A stretch of DNA of 47,398 nt. It comes from Achromobacter arsenitoxydans SY8. GTDB lineage: Bacteria; Pseudomonadota; Gammaproteobacteria; Burkholderiales; Burkholderiaceae_B. Shown here in pieces: positions 35,482 to 43,217 of the stretch. The notes below the pieces were generated by a model. That model was not told the origin of the DNA, made no database searches, and saw nothing but the letters and a program-made list of their open reading frames with translations. The position numbers and the translations under genes were made by a program. The number at the start of each line of letters is the position of its first letter. The stretch's first letter is position 1. The stretch lies in contig NZ_AGUF01000060.1 in assembly GCF_000236785.1 (NCBI RefSeq), positions 1 through 47,398 of the forward strand, given 5' to 3'.

Positions 35482-36069
35482 TTAAAACTCGATGGTTTCC
35501 AGGAAGATCTCCGCTTCCTGTTCGTCGCCCAGCACGCGGGCCAGGTCGCGCAGTGCGCGCTCGCGATGCGCGGGCTTGATCTCCCAGTCGTCGTCGTGCA
35601 AGTCTTCGTCGGCCTCCAGACACACCAGCCCGACCGCGGCCAGCGCCGCCGCCAGCGTGGGCAGGTCCGGCGCCAGCTCGTCCGGGTTCCAGGCGCCCGC
35701 GCCGTGCATGGCGTACAGGATCCGCCCGCTATCGGTTTCCAGGATGAACGGATCCGCATTCCGGTCCGCGATAACCAGCCAGTTGTCCTGCCACTGCGGC
35801 ACGCGCTGGCCGTTGGAGGCGTCCCAGCGATAACCGGCCTGCAGGTTCCACAGGCGGTGCAGCGGAGGGAAGCTGATATTGGTTTCCGACAGCGTGATGC
35901 CGACTGGGCCCACGTTCTCGTGGTAGGTCGAGCCCCACGGGCCCACCTGCTCGTAGAAGTCGGCCAGCACCGGCGGCAGCGGGATGCCGCCGTTCCACTG
36001 GTTGCGCGGCTGCGGGCGCAGTTCGCCGAACCGGGCGAACTGGCCGCGGAGTTGGGGGAAGCTTGTCAT
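35482..36069 (-). CDS. SUKH/SMI1-KNR4-like protein (second of the pair)
   Basis: The 195-residue protein begins with PLPPVLADFYEQVGPWG, the classic SUKH opening, and ends with an acidic helical part (LEADEDLHDDDWEIK). The middle strand WLVIADRNADPFILETDSGRILYAMHG also fits. It is weaker in match than its neighbour, so the family call is tentative. It heads a two-gene operon with the gene at 34789-35466 and is divergent from the exported protein at 36224. Confidence 0.65.
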   Translation of the reverse strand: MTSFPQLRGQFARFGELRPQPRNQWNGGIPLPPVLADFYEQVGPWGSTYHENVGPVGITLSETNISFPPLHRLWNLQAGYRWDASNGQRVPQWQDNWLVIADRNADPFILETDSGRILYAMHGAGAWNPDELAPDLPTLAAALAAVGLVCLEADEDLHDDDWEIKPAHRERALRDLARVLGDEQEAEIFLETIEF

Positions 36070-36223
36070 TGTCGCAAGGGGATCTGTTCAAAAATAAAGC
36101 GCGCCGCGCGCGCGGCGCCAGACCGCATTTTGCTACAGTTGAGGCCCCGACCCGGATCCCACGTCCGCCCGGTTCCACACCCGCGGACGGTTTGGGCAAC
36201 CTGCTCTCGACCACGGAACGACC

Positions 36224-36700
36224 ATGCGCACAACGACCGCTGTTTCCGCCCGCCCTTCCCGGATACGGGGCCTGACCGCCCGGCTGGCCCTGGCCGCCGC
36301 GGCCAGCCTTGCCGCCGGCGCCTGCGCCCAGGCGCAACAATGGTTCGACGTGCCGCCCCACCGCGACCTGCCCAACGCCTCCATTCGCATCTCGGGCCAG
36401 CCGGATTCGCGGCAGGCGTCGGGCACCGCCAAAGGGAAAATGGAATTCAGGTACGCCTCGCCCCAGGCCATCCCGGGCGCGAACAAGAATAGCGGACGCT
36501 ACAACCGTTCCGTGACGGACGTGATGTTCAGCTGCCGGCGCACCCAGGTGGGCTTTCTGCCGGCCACCAGCTATTACATGAACGACAAGCTTATCGCCTC
36601 TGTGGGCGACGAAACCCCGGATGAGCGCCAGGTGCAGTTCGTCCGGTTTCCGGAAGACAGCCCGCAGATGAAGGCGTTGCGGGTAGCCTGCGGCAAGTAG
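36224..36700 (+). CDS. Hypothetical exported protein
   Basis: The 158-residue protein has a long signal peptide (residues about 1-37, RIRGLTARLALAAAASLAAGACAQA/QQWF). The mature part is small and basic, with one conserved-looking Cys pair (VMFSCRRTQ, ALRVACGK) that may form a disulfide in the periplasm. No family is recognised. An AT-richer stretch before it (36081-36100, 36125-36145) could hold the promoter. Confidence 0.65.
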   Translation: MRTTTAVSARPSRIRGLTARLALAAAASLAAGACAQAQQWFDVPPHRDLPNASIRISGQPDSRQASGTAKGKMEFRYASPQAIPGANKNSGRYNRSVTDVMFSCRRTQVGFLPATSYYMNDKLIASVGDETPDERQVQFVRFPEDSPQMKALRVACGK

Positions 36701-36766
36701 GCAAGCGCGGCGCCGCTAAGATCATCCTGGCATCCCTTTGCGCTGACACCGCGCTGGAGGCAAACG

Positions 36767-37219
36767 ATGAAACCCCTGGACAATGGCGTGACCGTCGCCT
36801 TGGCGACGCAAGCGGACGACAAGCTGGTGCAGGCCTTCGCACGGCTGCTGCCGCAACTGTCCAAGAGCGCACCCGCGCTGTCGAAGGCCGACCTGGACGA
36901 AATCATCCGGGCGCCCAGCAATCACGTATTCGTGGCCACGATGGAACCCGATCAGCGCATCGTGGGCACGCTGACGCTGGTGCATTTCCGCATCCCGACG
37001 GGTGTGCGCGCCTGGATCGAGGACGTGGTGGTGGACGAGCAGGCGCGCGGGCTGAAGGTGGGCATGGCGCTGACGCATGCGGCCATCGTGAAGAGCCGCG
37101 AACTGAAGGCGCGGACGCTGGACCTGACGTCCAACCCCAGCCGCCTGTCCGCGCACCACCTGTATGAATCGGCCGGCTTCGTCATGCGCGATACGCGCGT
37201 GTACCGCCATCAGGGCTGA
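36767..37219 (+). CDS. GNAT family N-acetyltransferase
   Basis: The 150-residue protein has the GNAT order: LTLVHFRIPTGVRAWIEDVVVDE (strands 3-4), the acetyl-CoA loop RGLKVGMAL and NPSRLSAHHLYESAGFVMRDTRVYR at the end. The loop reads RGLKVG where most have RGxGxG, so binding may differ slightly. The substrate is unknown. GGAGGC precedes the ATG. It is convergent with the GlxA-type regulator, 12 bases away. Confidence 0.85.
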   Translation: MKPLDNGVTVALATQADDKLVQAFARLLPQLSKSAPALSKADLDEIIRAPSNHVFVATMEPDQRIVGTLTLVHFRIPTGVRAWIEDVVVDEQARGLKVGMALTHAAIVKSRELKARTLDLTSNPSRLSAHHLYESAGFVMRDTRVYRHQG

Positions 37220-37231
37220 TGCCCGCCGGCG

Positions 37232-38206
37232 CTACTGGTAGCGCTCGCGGTACCCCACCGGCGACATACCGCAGTACTTGTTGAAGATGTCGCGGAACGC
37301 CTTGGTGTCGTTGTAGCCGACTTCGTACATGACTTCCGCGACGCTCTTGCGCGAGGTCTCCAGGCGCTGCTTGGCCGCTTCCACGCGCACGCGCTGCACG
37401 TATTCGACGATGCTGTTGCCGGTGGCCTGGCGGAAGCGCCGTTCCAGCGTGCGGCGGCCCAGCGCGTGGCGGTCGGCCAGCTCTTCGACGGTGATCTTTT
37501 CCGTGTAGCGTCCTTCGATGTAGTCCTGCACGGCCCGCACAATGTCGTCCGCGTGGGCCTTTTGGCCCATGAAGACGCTGAACGGCAACTGGCTCTGGCG
37601 GCTCCAGTCCAGCTGGAAGTACTTGGCGCACCAGATCGCGGTGTCGCGGTCGGTGTACTTTTCGATCAGGTGCAGAACCAGGTGCGCCGCCGAAAACGCG
37701 CCCCCGCTGGTGTAGACGCCGTTTTCCGCCATGACGACGCGGTCGCTGATCCACTGCACGCTGGGGAACAGGCTGGCGTACAGGTTCTGCGCGACCCAGT
37801 GGACCACCGCCTGCTGGCCGTCCAGCACCCCGCCTGCGGCCAGCAGCGCGGCGCCCATGCACAGGCTGGCGACTTCGCCGCCATCGCGGTGGTGGCGCGA
37901 CAGCCATTCGATGAGCTCACGGTTGGTCAGGACGGCGTCGGACACCGAACCCAGCAGCGGCGGCGCAATGGCGATGTGGATGTCGCGCGCGTCCGCCAGC
38001 ACCATGTCGGCCTGCACCTTGATACGGCCGTCGTCCAGGCTGACCTCGCGCGTCAGGCCCAGGGTCCGGACGTGGAACCTGGGCTCGCGGCCATGTGCGG
38101 CGAGGTATTCATTGGCGACCAGGAAGCCATGGCGCGCGGTTTCCAGCGCGGCGATATTGGCCCCCTTGGGCAGCAGGAACGCGACGTTTTTCATGTCGCC
38201 AAGCAT
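37232..38206 (-). CDS. GlxA-type AraC-family regulator (DJ-1/PfpI-like N-domain)
   Basis: The 324-residue protein has an N-terminal DJ-1/PfpI-like domain (1-165; SLCMGAALLAAGGVLDG is the elbow) and a C-terminal AraC helix-turn-helix pair (about 220-320; LADRHALGRRTLERRFRQATGNSIVEYVQ, VAEVMYEVGYNDTKAFRDIFNKYCG). Such regulators control amine or amino-acid catabolism genes (as for carnitine, choline or arginine). It is divergent from a DUF1428-VOC pair. ATGs at 38204-38206 or 38192-38194 are both possible. The triple CGCAA repeat in the gap may be its binding site. Confidence 0.9.
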   Translation of the reverse strand: MLGDMKNVAFLLPKGANIAALETARHGFLVANEYLAAHGREPRFHVRTLGLTREVSLDDGRIKVQADMVLADARDIHIAIAPPLLGSVSDAVLTNRELIEWLSRHHRDGGEVASLCMGAALLAAGGVLDGQQAVVHWVAQNLYASLFPSVQWISDRVVMAENGVYTSGGAFSAAHLVLHLIEKYTDRDTAIWCAKYFQLDWSRQSQLPFSVFMGQKAHADDIVRAVQDYIEGRYTEKITVEELADRHALGRRTLERRFRQATGNSIVEYVQRVRVEAAKQRLETSRKSVAEVMYEVGYNDTKAFRDIFNKYCGMSPVGYRERYQ

Positions 38207-38221
38207 ACGCCTGCACGCTGA

Positions 38222-38248
38222 CGCAATCTACCCGCAAGATTGTCGCAA
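38222..38248. promoter_or_regulatory. Triple CGCAA repeat with 11-bp phasing
   Basis: CGCAA begins at 38222, 38233 and 38244, exactly 11 bases apart, so all three face the same side of the helix. It lies in the 170-base divergent gap between the GlxA-type regulator and the DUF1428 gene, where an AraC-type operator is expected. Confidence 0.55.
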
Positions 38249-38376
38249 TCGCCTATCTGAAACACGCCGGGATCCCGATACAGTGACATCTGCCGGCCCT
38301 GAATCCGGACGGCTGCCGGGGCGGCTCGCGGGCGTCCTGGCGCAAAACAGAACAACACGGACCCAAGGAGTGACTG

Positions 38377-38733
38377 ATGGAAAAGTACATAGATGGTTTC
38401 CTCTTGAGCGTGCCCACGGCCAACCTGGACGCGTACAAGAAAATGGCCCAGCGCGCAGAAGGAATCTGGCGGGAACACGGCGCCCTCGACTACCGGGAAG
38501 GCGTCGCGGATGAAATCGACGGCGAAGGCTTCGCGTCGTTCAGCGCGGCGGCCGGAGCGCGCGAAGGTGAAACAGTGGTATTCGCCTGGATCCTCTACCC
38601 CAGCAAGGAAGAACGCAACCGCATCAACGCCAAGGTCATGGCGGATCCTCGCCTGGCGGACATGTGCTGCGACGGCGTGTTCGACGTCAAGCGCATGTGC
38701 TGGGGAGGGTTCGCCACCCTGGTCGGAAACTAG
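38377..38733 (+). CDS. DUF1428 family protein
   Basis: The 118-residue protein matches the DUF1428 pattern: YIDGFLLSVPTANLDAYKKMAQ at the start, ESADEIDGEG-like core (VADEIDGEGFASF) and FDVKRMCWGGFATL at the end. The family has a ferredoxin-like alpha/beta fold and unknown chemistry; a role as a small monooxygenase-like or binding protein is only a guess. It is followed 44 bases on by a VOC protein, so the two are probably one operon controlled by the divergent GlxA-type regulator. Confidence 0.88.
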   Translation: MEKYIDGFLLSVPTANLDAYKKMAQRAEGIWREHGALDYREGVADEIDGEGFASFSAAAGAREGETVVFAWILYPSKEERNRINAKVMADPRLADMCCDGVFDVKRMCWGGFATLVGN

Positions 38734-38777
38734 GGCTGCGCCACAAGCGCCGCCCTCTGGAAAACTGGAGACACAAC

Positions 38778-39275
38778 ATGGCTACCAATGCAGTCAAGTA
38801 CATTCCCGAAGGCATGCATACGCTGACCCCGCACATCGTGTGCGAAGGCGCGTCCGATGCCATTGCTTTCTACAAGAAGGCGTTCAACGCAGAAGAAATC
38901 GTGCGACTGCCCGGCCCCAACGGCAAGGTCATGCACGCGGCCATCCGTATCGGCGATTCCGTGCTGATGATGATGGACGATTTTCCGGAATGGGGCAGCC
39001 TGGGGCCGAAGGCGCTCAAGGGCACGCCGATCTGCCTGCACCTGTACGTAAAGGACGTGGACGCCGCGCTGCAGCAAGCGGTGGCCGCCGGGGCCCAGAT
39101 CACGATGCCCGCCGCCGACATGTTCTGGGGCGACCGCTACGGCCAGGTGGTGGACCCGTTCGGGCACCGCTGGTCCCTCGCAACACACAAGCAGGACCTG
39201 ACGCCCGAGGAAATCCAGGCAAACATGGCGAAGATGGGCCCGATGGAAGGCTGCGGAGACGCGACGAAAAAATGA
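38778..39275 (+). CDS. VOC family (PhnB-like) protein
   Basis: The 165-residue protein has two beta-alpha-beta-beta-beta modules: TLTPHIVCEGASDAIAFYKKAFNAEEI near the start and ICLHLYVKDVDAALQQAVAAGA, then DMFWGDRYGQVVDPFGHRWSLATH. The PhnB/glyoxalase-like subgroup has degenerate metal sites. Likely function unknown. The ATG at 38778 follows GGAGACACAAC; it probably shares a transcript with the DUF1428 gene. Confidence 0.9.
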   Translation: MATNAVKYIPEGMHTLTPHIVCEGASDAIAFYKKAFNAEEIVRLPGPNGKVMHAAIRIGDSVLMMMDDFPEWGSLGPKALKGTPICLHLYVKDVDAALQQAVAAGAQITMPAADMFWGDRYGQVVDPFGHRWSLATHKQDLTPEEIQANMAKMGPMEGCGDATKK

Positions 39276-39280
39276 AGGGA

Positions 39281-39302
39281 CAGGGAGGCGCCTGCCTCCC
39301 TG
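39281..39302. terminator. Hairpin between convergent VOC and DUF1993 genes
   Basis: CAGGGAGGC and GCCTCCCTG form a perfect 9-bp stem with a 4-base loop, between convergent gene ends. No T-tract. The arm on the right belongs to the direct repeat. Confidence 0.5.
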
Positions 39303-39306
39303 CGCC

Positions 39307-39837
39307 CTACGCGCCCGATCCGCCCTGCTGCGGGTACGGCCCCAGGAAATCCATCTTGCCGATCGGCACGCCCGCCTGCCGCAAAATGCCGTAGGCGGTC
39401 GTGACATGGAAATAGAAGTTCGGCAGCGCGAACGTCAACAGGTAGTCGTCGCCCTGGAATTCGGGCTTGAAGTCGCCGAAGCTTAAGGCGACCTTGCGGC
39501 TTTCGGCCCCGTCGATCTGCTCGGGCGGCACGCTCTGCACATACGCCAGGGTGTCGGCGATGCGCTGCTGCAATTGCGGCAGCGTTGTCTCGTTGTCCGG
39601 GAATTTGGGCGCCTCGTTCTGCGACAGGCGCTGCACGGCGAACTTGGACGCATCGCTGGCGCGCTGGACCTGGCCCGACAGCGGATACATGTCGGGCGCG
39701 AGCCGGGCATTGACGAGCTGGGCGGGATCAATGCCGTTCGCTTCGGCATGCGCGGCCGCTTTTTCCAGCAGTGCGGCCAGCACCTTCAGGCCGCGGATGA
39801 AGACAGGCACGGACGCCTGGTACATGGATAGGGACAT
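39307..39837 (-). CDS. DUF1993 family protein
   Basis: The 176-residue protein matches DUF1993: SLSMYQASVPVFIRGLKVLAALLEKAAAHAEANG at the start, LAPDMYPLSGQVQRASDASKFAV, and FYFHVTTAYGILRQAGVPIGKMDFLG at the end. It is a helical-bundle protein of DinB-like architecture; function is unknown, with His residues that could bind metal. It is the only gene between the copies of a direct repeat (39277-40012). Its stop codon lies inside the first copy. Confidence 0.9.
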   Translation of the reverse strand: MSLSMYQASVPVFIRGLKVLAALLEKAAAHAEANGIDPAQLVNARLAPDMYPLSGQVQRASDASKFAVQRLSQNEAPKFPDNETTLPQLQQRIADTLAYVQSVPPEQIDGAESRKVALSFGDFKPEFQGDDYLLTFALPNFYFHVTTAYGILRQAGVPIGKMDFLGPYPQQGGSGA

Positions 39838-40019
39838 GGCAGTGGTTTCCGTAATGCTTGCGTGGCCGGCGCACGGTGCGCCGGGCTGATCGGGAATGCC
39901 GCGATCTTACGCCGCGTGACGTCAATCCAGCCGCGTCCGGGGCCGACATATCCATTCATCAAGCGCCAACAATAACAAGGCGGGACAGGCCTCCCTGCGC
40001 CCTACGCGCCCGGGCGGAA

Positions 40020-41150
40020 TCACCCCGCGGCGGCCTCGTCCCCGGCCGCCTGGGCGGCCCCGACGCGGCGCTGTCCCTGGAAAAACCGCCACACCAGCGC
40101 CGACGCATCCGGGCCGCTGCGCGAGTGATACCGGACCGATTCATCGCCGCCGCTCCACGCGTGCTCCACCCGCGCGATTTCGCACAGGCGCAGCACGGTC
40201 TTGCGGCCGCGCAGGATGTCCACCCGGCGGTACGCCTTTTCGGTGCCCAGGCCCAGCACGCGCTCGACGGGCAGCGCTTCGGGATTCGGGTTGTTCACCG
40301 CGCGGAACTGTTCGAACAGCTGACGGGCGTTGCGCGGCGCGACGGCCGGATCCAGCAGTCCCTGCAGGATCAATGCGGGCATGCCCAGCCGGAAGACGGC
40401 CGGGTCCGCCACCGACTCCAGCAACGGCACGATCGGCTTGACGCTGCCCCGGCGCATCGTGGCGATGCCGGCGGCGGCGCTATGGGCGTCGCCCACCACC
40501 GGACCGGAATGCATGGCCACCGCGGCGACCAGTCCGGGATGCCGCAAGGCCACCAGCGCCGCCATGCCGGCGCCCGCTGACAGGCCGGCGACGTAGACGC
40601 GCTCGGGGTCCAGGCCATGGCGCACGACCTCCGACCGGATCAGGGCGGCGATCAGGTCGGCCTCGGCCCCGCCGTGATCGTCGTCCGGCTGGAACCAGCG
40701 CCAGCAGCGCTGCACCTGCCGCGTCATCGACTGCTGCGGATACAGCACCATGAAGCCGCCAGCATCGGCCCATTGGTTCATGCGCGAGCCCCGCGCGAAC
40801 GCCGCCGACGTCTGCCGGCAGCCATGCAGCATCACGACCAAGGGCATGCCCGCGCCGGGCGCGGATTCCGGGGTGTAGCGGGAAAAGGCCAGCCTGCGGC
40901 CCGAGCCGTCGACGAACTGGCGGGAGGCCTCCCAGCGCCCCAGGCCCAGCGGCGGCGCGACAGCCGCGGCGGCGGCGACCTTGGCCGCCTTGATGGCCTT
41001 GGCCGCGCGCGTCGCCTCGGCAGCGCTCTTGCGCGCCTTCGCCGTGCGCTTGCGGGCGGCCTTCGGCGCCGCCATGCGCAACGCCGCACGCTGCAACTTG
41101 GTGATTTTCTTCGCCGCTTTGAAAAACAGACTGCTGAAACTGCGCGCCAT
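40020..41150 (-). CDS. PHB-depolymerase-family esterase with basic N-terminal tail
   Basis: The 376-residue alpha/beta hydrolase has the LpqC/PHB-depolymerase motifs: LHGC (oxyanion, 108-111), GLSAGAGMA with nucleophile Ser191, ALILQGLLDP (Asp candidate) and VEHAWSGGD (His candidate). Residues 11-65 form an extra segment rich in Ala, Lys and Arg (KAARKRTAKARKSAAEATRAAK), much like phasin or histone-H1 tails. No signal peptide, so it would act inside the cell, perhaps on PHB granules or acyl esters. Start: ATG at 41148-41150. Confidence 0.88.
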   Translation of the reverse strand: MARSFSSLFFKAAKKITKLQRAALRMAAPKAARKRTAKARKSAAEATRAAKAIKAAKVAAAAAVAPPLGLGRWEASRQFVDGSGRRLAFSRYTPESAPGAGMPLVVMLHGCRQTSAAFARGSRMNQWADAGGFMVLYPQQSMTRQVQRCWRWFQPDDDHGGAEADLIAALIRSEVVRHGLDPERVYVAGLSAGAGMAALVALRHPGLVAAVAMHSGPVVGDAHSAAAGIATMRRGSVKPIVPLLESVADPAVFRLGMPALILQGLLDPAVAPRNARQLFEQFRAVNNPNPEALPVERVLGLGTEKAYRRVDILRGRKTVLRLCEIARVEHAWSGGDESVRYHSRSGPDASALVWRFFQGQRRVGAAQAAGDEAAAG

Positions 41151-41258
41151 GGCTGGGGCCTGTTCGGTAGATCCTGTTTGCGCCACCGCCAGCGTCCGAC
41201 GCAGGGGGAGGAACACGGGCGTGGCGGCGATGCCGCCCCGAAGGGAAGATGCGTGTCG

Positions 41259-41393
41259 TCAGCAGCGGGCGGGCGGACGCGCGGCGGCGCCTGCGAGCGG
41301 ATCCAGACAGGAGACCAGCGCCACGGCGGACGTGGGGATGGGACGAACCTCGACCACTTTACTGGAAGCCATAAGGCCGATTGCCGGAATCAT
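41259..41393 (-). CDS. Possible small protein (44 aa)
   Basis: A 44-codon frame starts at the ATG at 41391-41393, with AGGGGA 7 bases upstream: a much better ribosome site than most random frames have. The product begins MIPAIGLMASSKVVEV and has no family I know. Codon third positions are only moderately GC-rich. It lies upstream of the PHB-depolymerase-like gene on the same strand. Real or not cannot be told from this window. Confidence 0.3.
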   Translation of the reverse strand: MIPAIGLMASSKVVEVRPIPTSAVALVSCLDPLAGAAARPPARC

Positions 41394-41610
41394 CGGTACT
41401 TCCCCTGAGAATGGCCGTCGCATCGGCGCGGGCGGTCCGACGGCGGTGTATGCCCGGAAAGAGAAAAGCAAGCCGCCTCTGAGGGCGGTTGTTTAGCGCG
41501 TTAAATGTATCACACAGTAACTATTCCGGCCCGATTTTTCCCCGGCTGCGCGCCCGCTTGCACAAGATCAAAGCCGTCCCGGATTGCCGTCCGCGAAACC
41601 CGTCTGGCGC

Positions 41611-41639
41611 TTGAGCCCGCCCCCTAAAACGCCTATTGT
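41611..41639 (+). promoter_or_regulatory. Sigma70-type promoter of hemolysin III gene
   Basis: TTGAGC (41611-41616) and TATTGT (41634-41639) are separated by exactly 17 bases, 28 bases before the ATG. Both match consensus at four of six positions, which is good for this GC-rich genome. Confidence 0.6.
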
Positions 41640-41667
41640 GGAAGCCTTGCCTCGATAAGAATCATTC

Positions 41668-42312
41668 ATGTTTCCCAACGACCGTCCCCAGACCCTGGGC
41701 GAAGAAATCGCCAACAGCATCAGCCATGGGGTGGGCGCAGCCGGGGCGCTGGCCGGGACGCCGCTGCTGATCGCGGCCGCGGTGCGCCAGGGCGACGCGG
41801 CCTTCATCGCAGGCGCGGCGGTGTTCGCCGCCTCCATGTGCCTGCTGTACCTGGCTTCCACCATCTATCACGCCCTGCCCCGCTGCCGCGCCAAGCAAAT
41901 CTTCAACGTGCTGGACCACTCCGCCATCTACCTGCTGATCGCGGGCACCTACACGCCGTTCGCGCTGGGCGCCTTGCGCGGTCCGTGGGGCTGGACGCTG
42001 TTCGGACTGGTGTGGGGGCTGGCGCTGCTAGGCGTGGGCCTGAAGGCCAGCAAGCGGCTCAACCGGCCGGCCTTGTCCACCGGACTGTACCTGGCGATGG
42101 GCTGGATCGTGGTCATCGCCGTCAAGCCGCTGCTGGAACTGGTGCCGGCCGGCGGCCTGTGGTGGCTGGTGGCGGGCGGGCTGGCCTACACGGGCGGCGT
42201 CGTGTTCTTCGTGTTCGATAACCGCTGGCGCTACAGCCATTTCATCTGGCACCTCTTTGTGCTGGCGGGCACCGCCTGCCATTTCTTCGCGGTGTTCTGG
42301 TACGCCGCCTGA
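41668..42312 (+). CDS. yqfA: Hemolysin III / PAQR family membrane protein
   Basis: The 214-residue protein has seven transmembrane helices and the PAQR-type conserved residues: EEIANSISHGVGA near the start, LDHSAIYLLIAGTYTPF (about 92-108), and HFIWHLFVLAGTACHFFAV at the C-terminus. The His, Asp and Ser residues resemble a zinc-dependent hydrolase centre. YqfA-like proteins affect membrane fluidity in E. coli; hemolysis is not implied. Length and layout are typical. It is convergent with the AraC gene. Confidence 0.95.
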   Translation: MFPNDRPQTLGEEIANSISHGVGAAGALAGTPLLIAAAVRQGDAAFIAGAAVFAASMCLLYLASTIYHALPRCRAKQIFNVLDHSAIYLLIAGTYTPFALGALRGPWGWTLFGLVWGLALLGVGLKASKRLNRPALSTGLYLAMGWIVVIAVKPLLELVPAGGLWWLVAGGLAYTGGVVFFVFDNRWRYSHFIWHLFVLAGTACHFFAVFWYAA

Positions 42313-42329
42313 CGCCCGCGCCCGCCGGA

Positions 42330-43112
42330 TCAGGCGGGCCGCTCCGGGTCCCGCCTCAGGTATTCCGTCGGCGGCATGCCCAGCACCCGCCGGAACATCG
42401 TGGAAAACGCCGCCGGGCTCTGGTAACCGAAATCCAGCGCGATGGCCGTAACCGGCTCGCCCGCGGCCAGGCGGGCCAGCGCCAGCACCACGCAGGCGCG
42501 CTGCCGCCATTCTGAAAACGCCATGCCCGTTTGCCGCCGAAAGTAGCGGGTGAAGGTGCGCAGGCTCATGTGCAGGCCGTCCGCCCAGACTTGCGGCGGC
42601 AGACGGGCGTCGGGCGCGGCGATGAAGGCGCGGCACAGCGGCGCCAGGCGCGCATCGCGCGGCAGCGGAATATGCAGCGGCAGCACCGGCGCGCGCTCGA
42701 CCTCGTGCAGCAGCAAAGCGGCCAGCGCGCCGTCCCGGCCGTTCCGGTCGTAGTCGGCAGGCATGTCTACGGCCTCCAGCAGCAACTGGCGCAACAGCGG
42801 CGACACGTCGACGACCTCGCAGGCATGGCGGTCCGCGCGCGCCGCGCCGGGCTCGATATACGCGCTCCGGGTGCTCACGCCCAGCATGCGGACCTGGTGT
42901 GTCACGCCCGCGGGTATCCAGACGGCCCGCTGCGGCGGCACCACCCAATTGCCGTCCCGCGTAACCACATGCATGACGCCGGTGGCGCCGTAGAGCAGCT
43001 GGGCGCGGCGATGCGCATGGTCGGGCAGCAGCTCGCCTGGCGGGTAGTCGTTGCCGATGGCGACCACCGCGCGGTCCACGTGGTCGTAGCGGTCGATATG
43101 GGTATTGCGCAT
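42330..43112 (-). CDS. AraC-family transcriptional regulator (cupin type)
   Basis: The 260-residue protein has an N-terminal cupin-like sensor (PDHAHRRAQLLYGATGVMHVVT, then VPPQRAVWIPAGVTHQVRM) and a C-terminal double helix-turn-helix (about 165-255; MSLRTFTRYFRRQTGMAFSEWRQ, VTAIALDFGYQSPAAFSTMFRRVLGMPPTEYLR). It is divergent from the TauE-like exporter across 105 bases, so it may control it. The effector is unknown. Confidence 0.93.
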   Translation of the reverse strand: MRNTHIDRYDHVDRAVVAIGNDYPPGELLPDHAHRRAQLLYGATGVMHVVTRDGNWVVPPQRAVWIPAGVTHQVRMLGVSTRSAYIEPGAARADRHACEVVDVSPLLRQLLLEAVDMPADYDRNGRDGALAALLLHEVERAPVLPLHIPLPRDARLAPLCRAFIAAPDARLPPQVWADGLHMSLRTFTRYFRRQTGMAFSEWRQRACVVLALARLAAGEPVTAIALDFGYQSPAAFSTMFRRVLGMPPTEYLRRDPERPA

Positions 43113-43217
43113 GGCGCCGGGCGTCAGGACGGGTTGGCCGAAACAAAAACATTATTGTCCAGACCTGGAAAGCAGGCCAAGCCCGCCCGCCGTATCGTGG
43201 CGGCTTTCCCGCATTGG

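Larger units (their letters stand above)
39277..40012. repeat. Imperfect direct repeat bounding the DUF1993 gene
   Basis: GGGACAGG (39277-39284) and a 23-base block (39295-39317) recur at 39982-39989 and 39990-40012, with a 10-base insert (39285-39294) only in the first copy. The block begins CCTCCCTGCGCCCTACG. The two copies bracket the whole DUF1993 gene plus its upstream region; recombination between them would remove it cleanly. Confidence 0.75.
41151..41667. other. Intergenic stretch upstream of hemolysin III gene
   Basis: These 517 bases hold no sure gene. A 44-codon frame with a good Shine-Dalgarno lies on the minus strand at 41259-41393. A GC-rich imperfect hairpin (CCGCC..GGCGG, 41473-41488) and an AT-rich tract (41490-41530) follow. 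The promoter of the hemolysin III gene is at 41611-41639. Confidence 0.6.

Noticed and set aside
36101-36118. 18-bp perfect CG palindrome (GCGCCGCGC/GCGCGGCGC)
   Set aside because: Simple alternating CG sequence, expected by chance in this genome.
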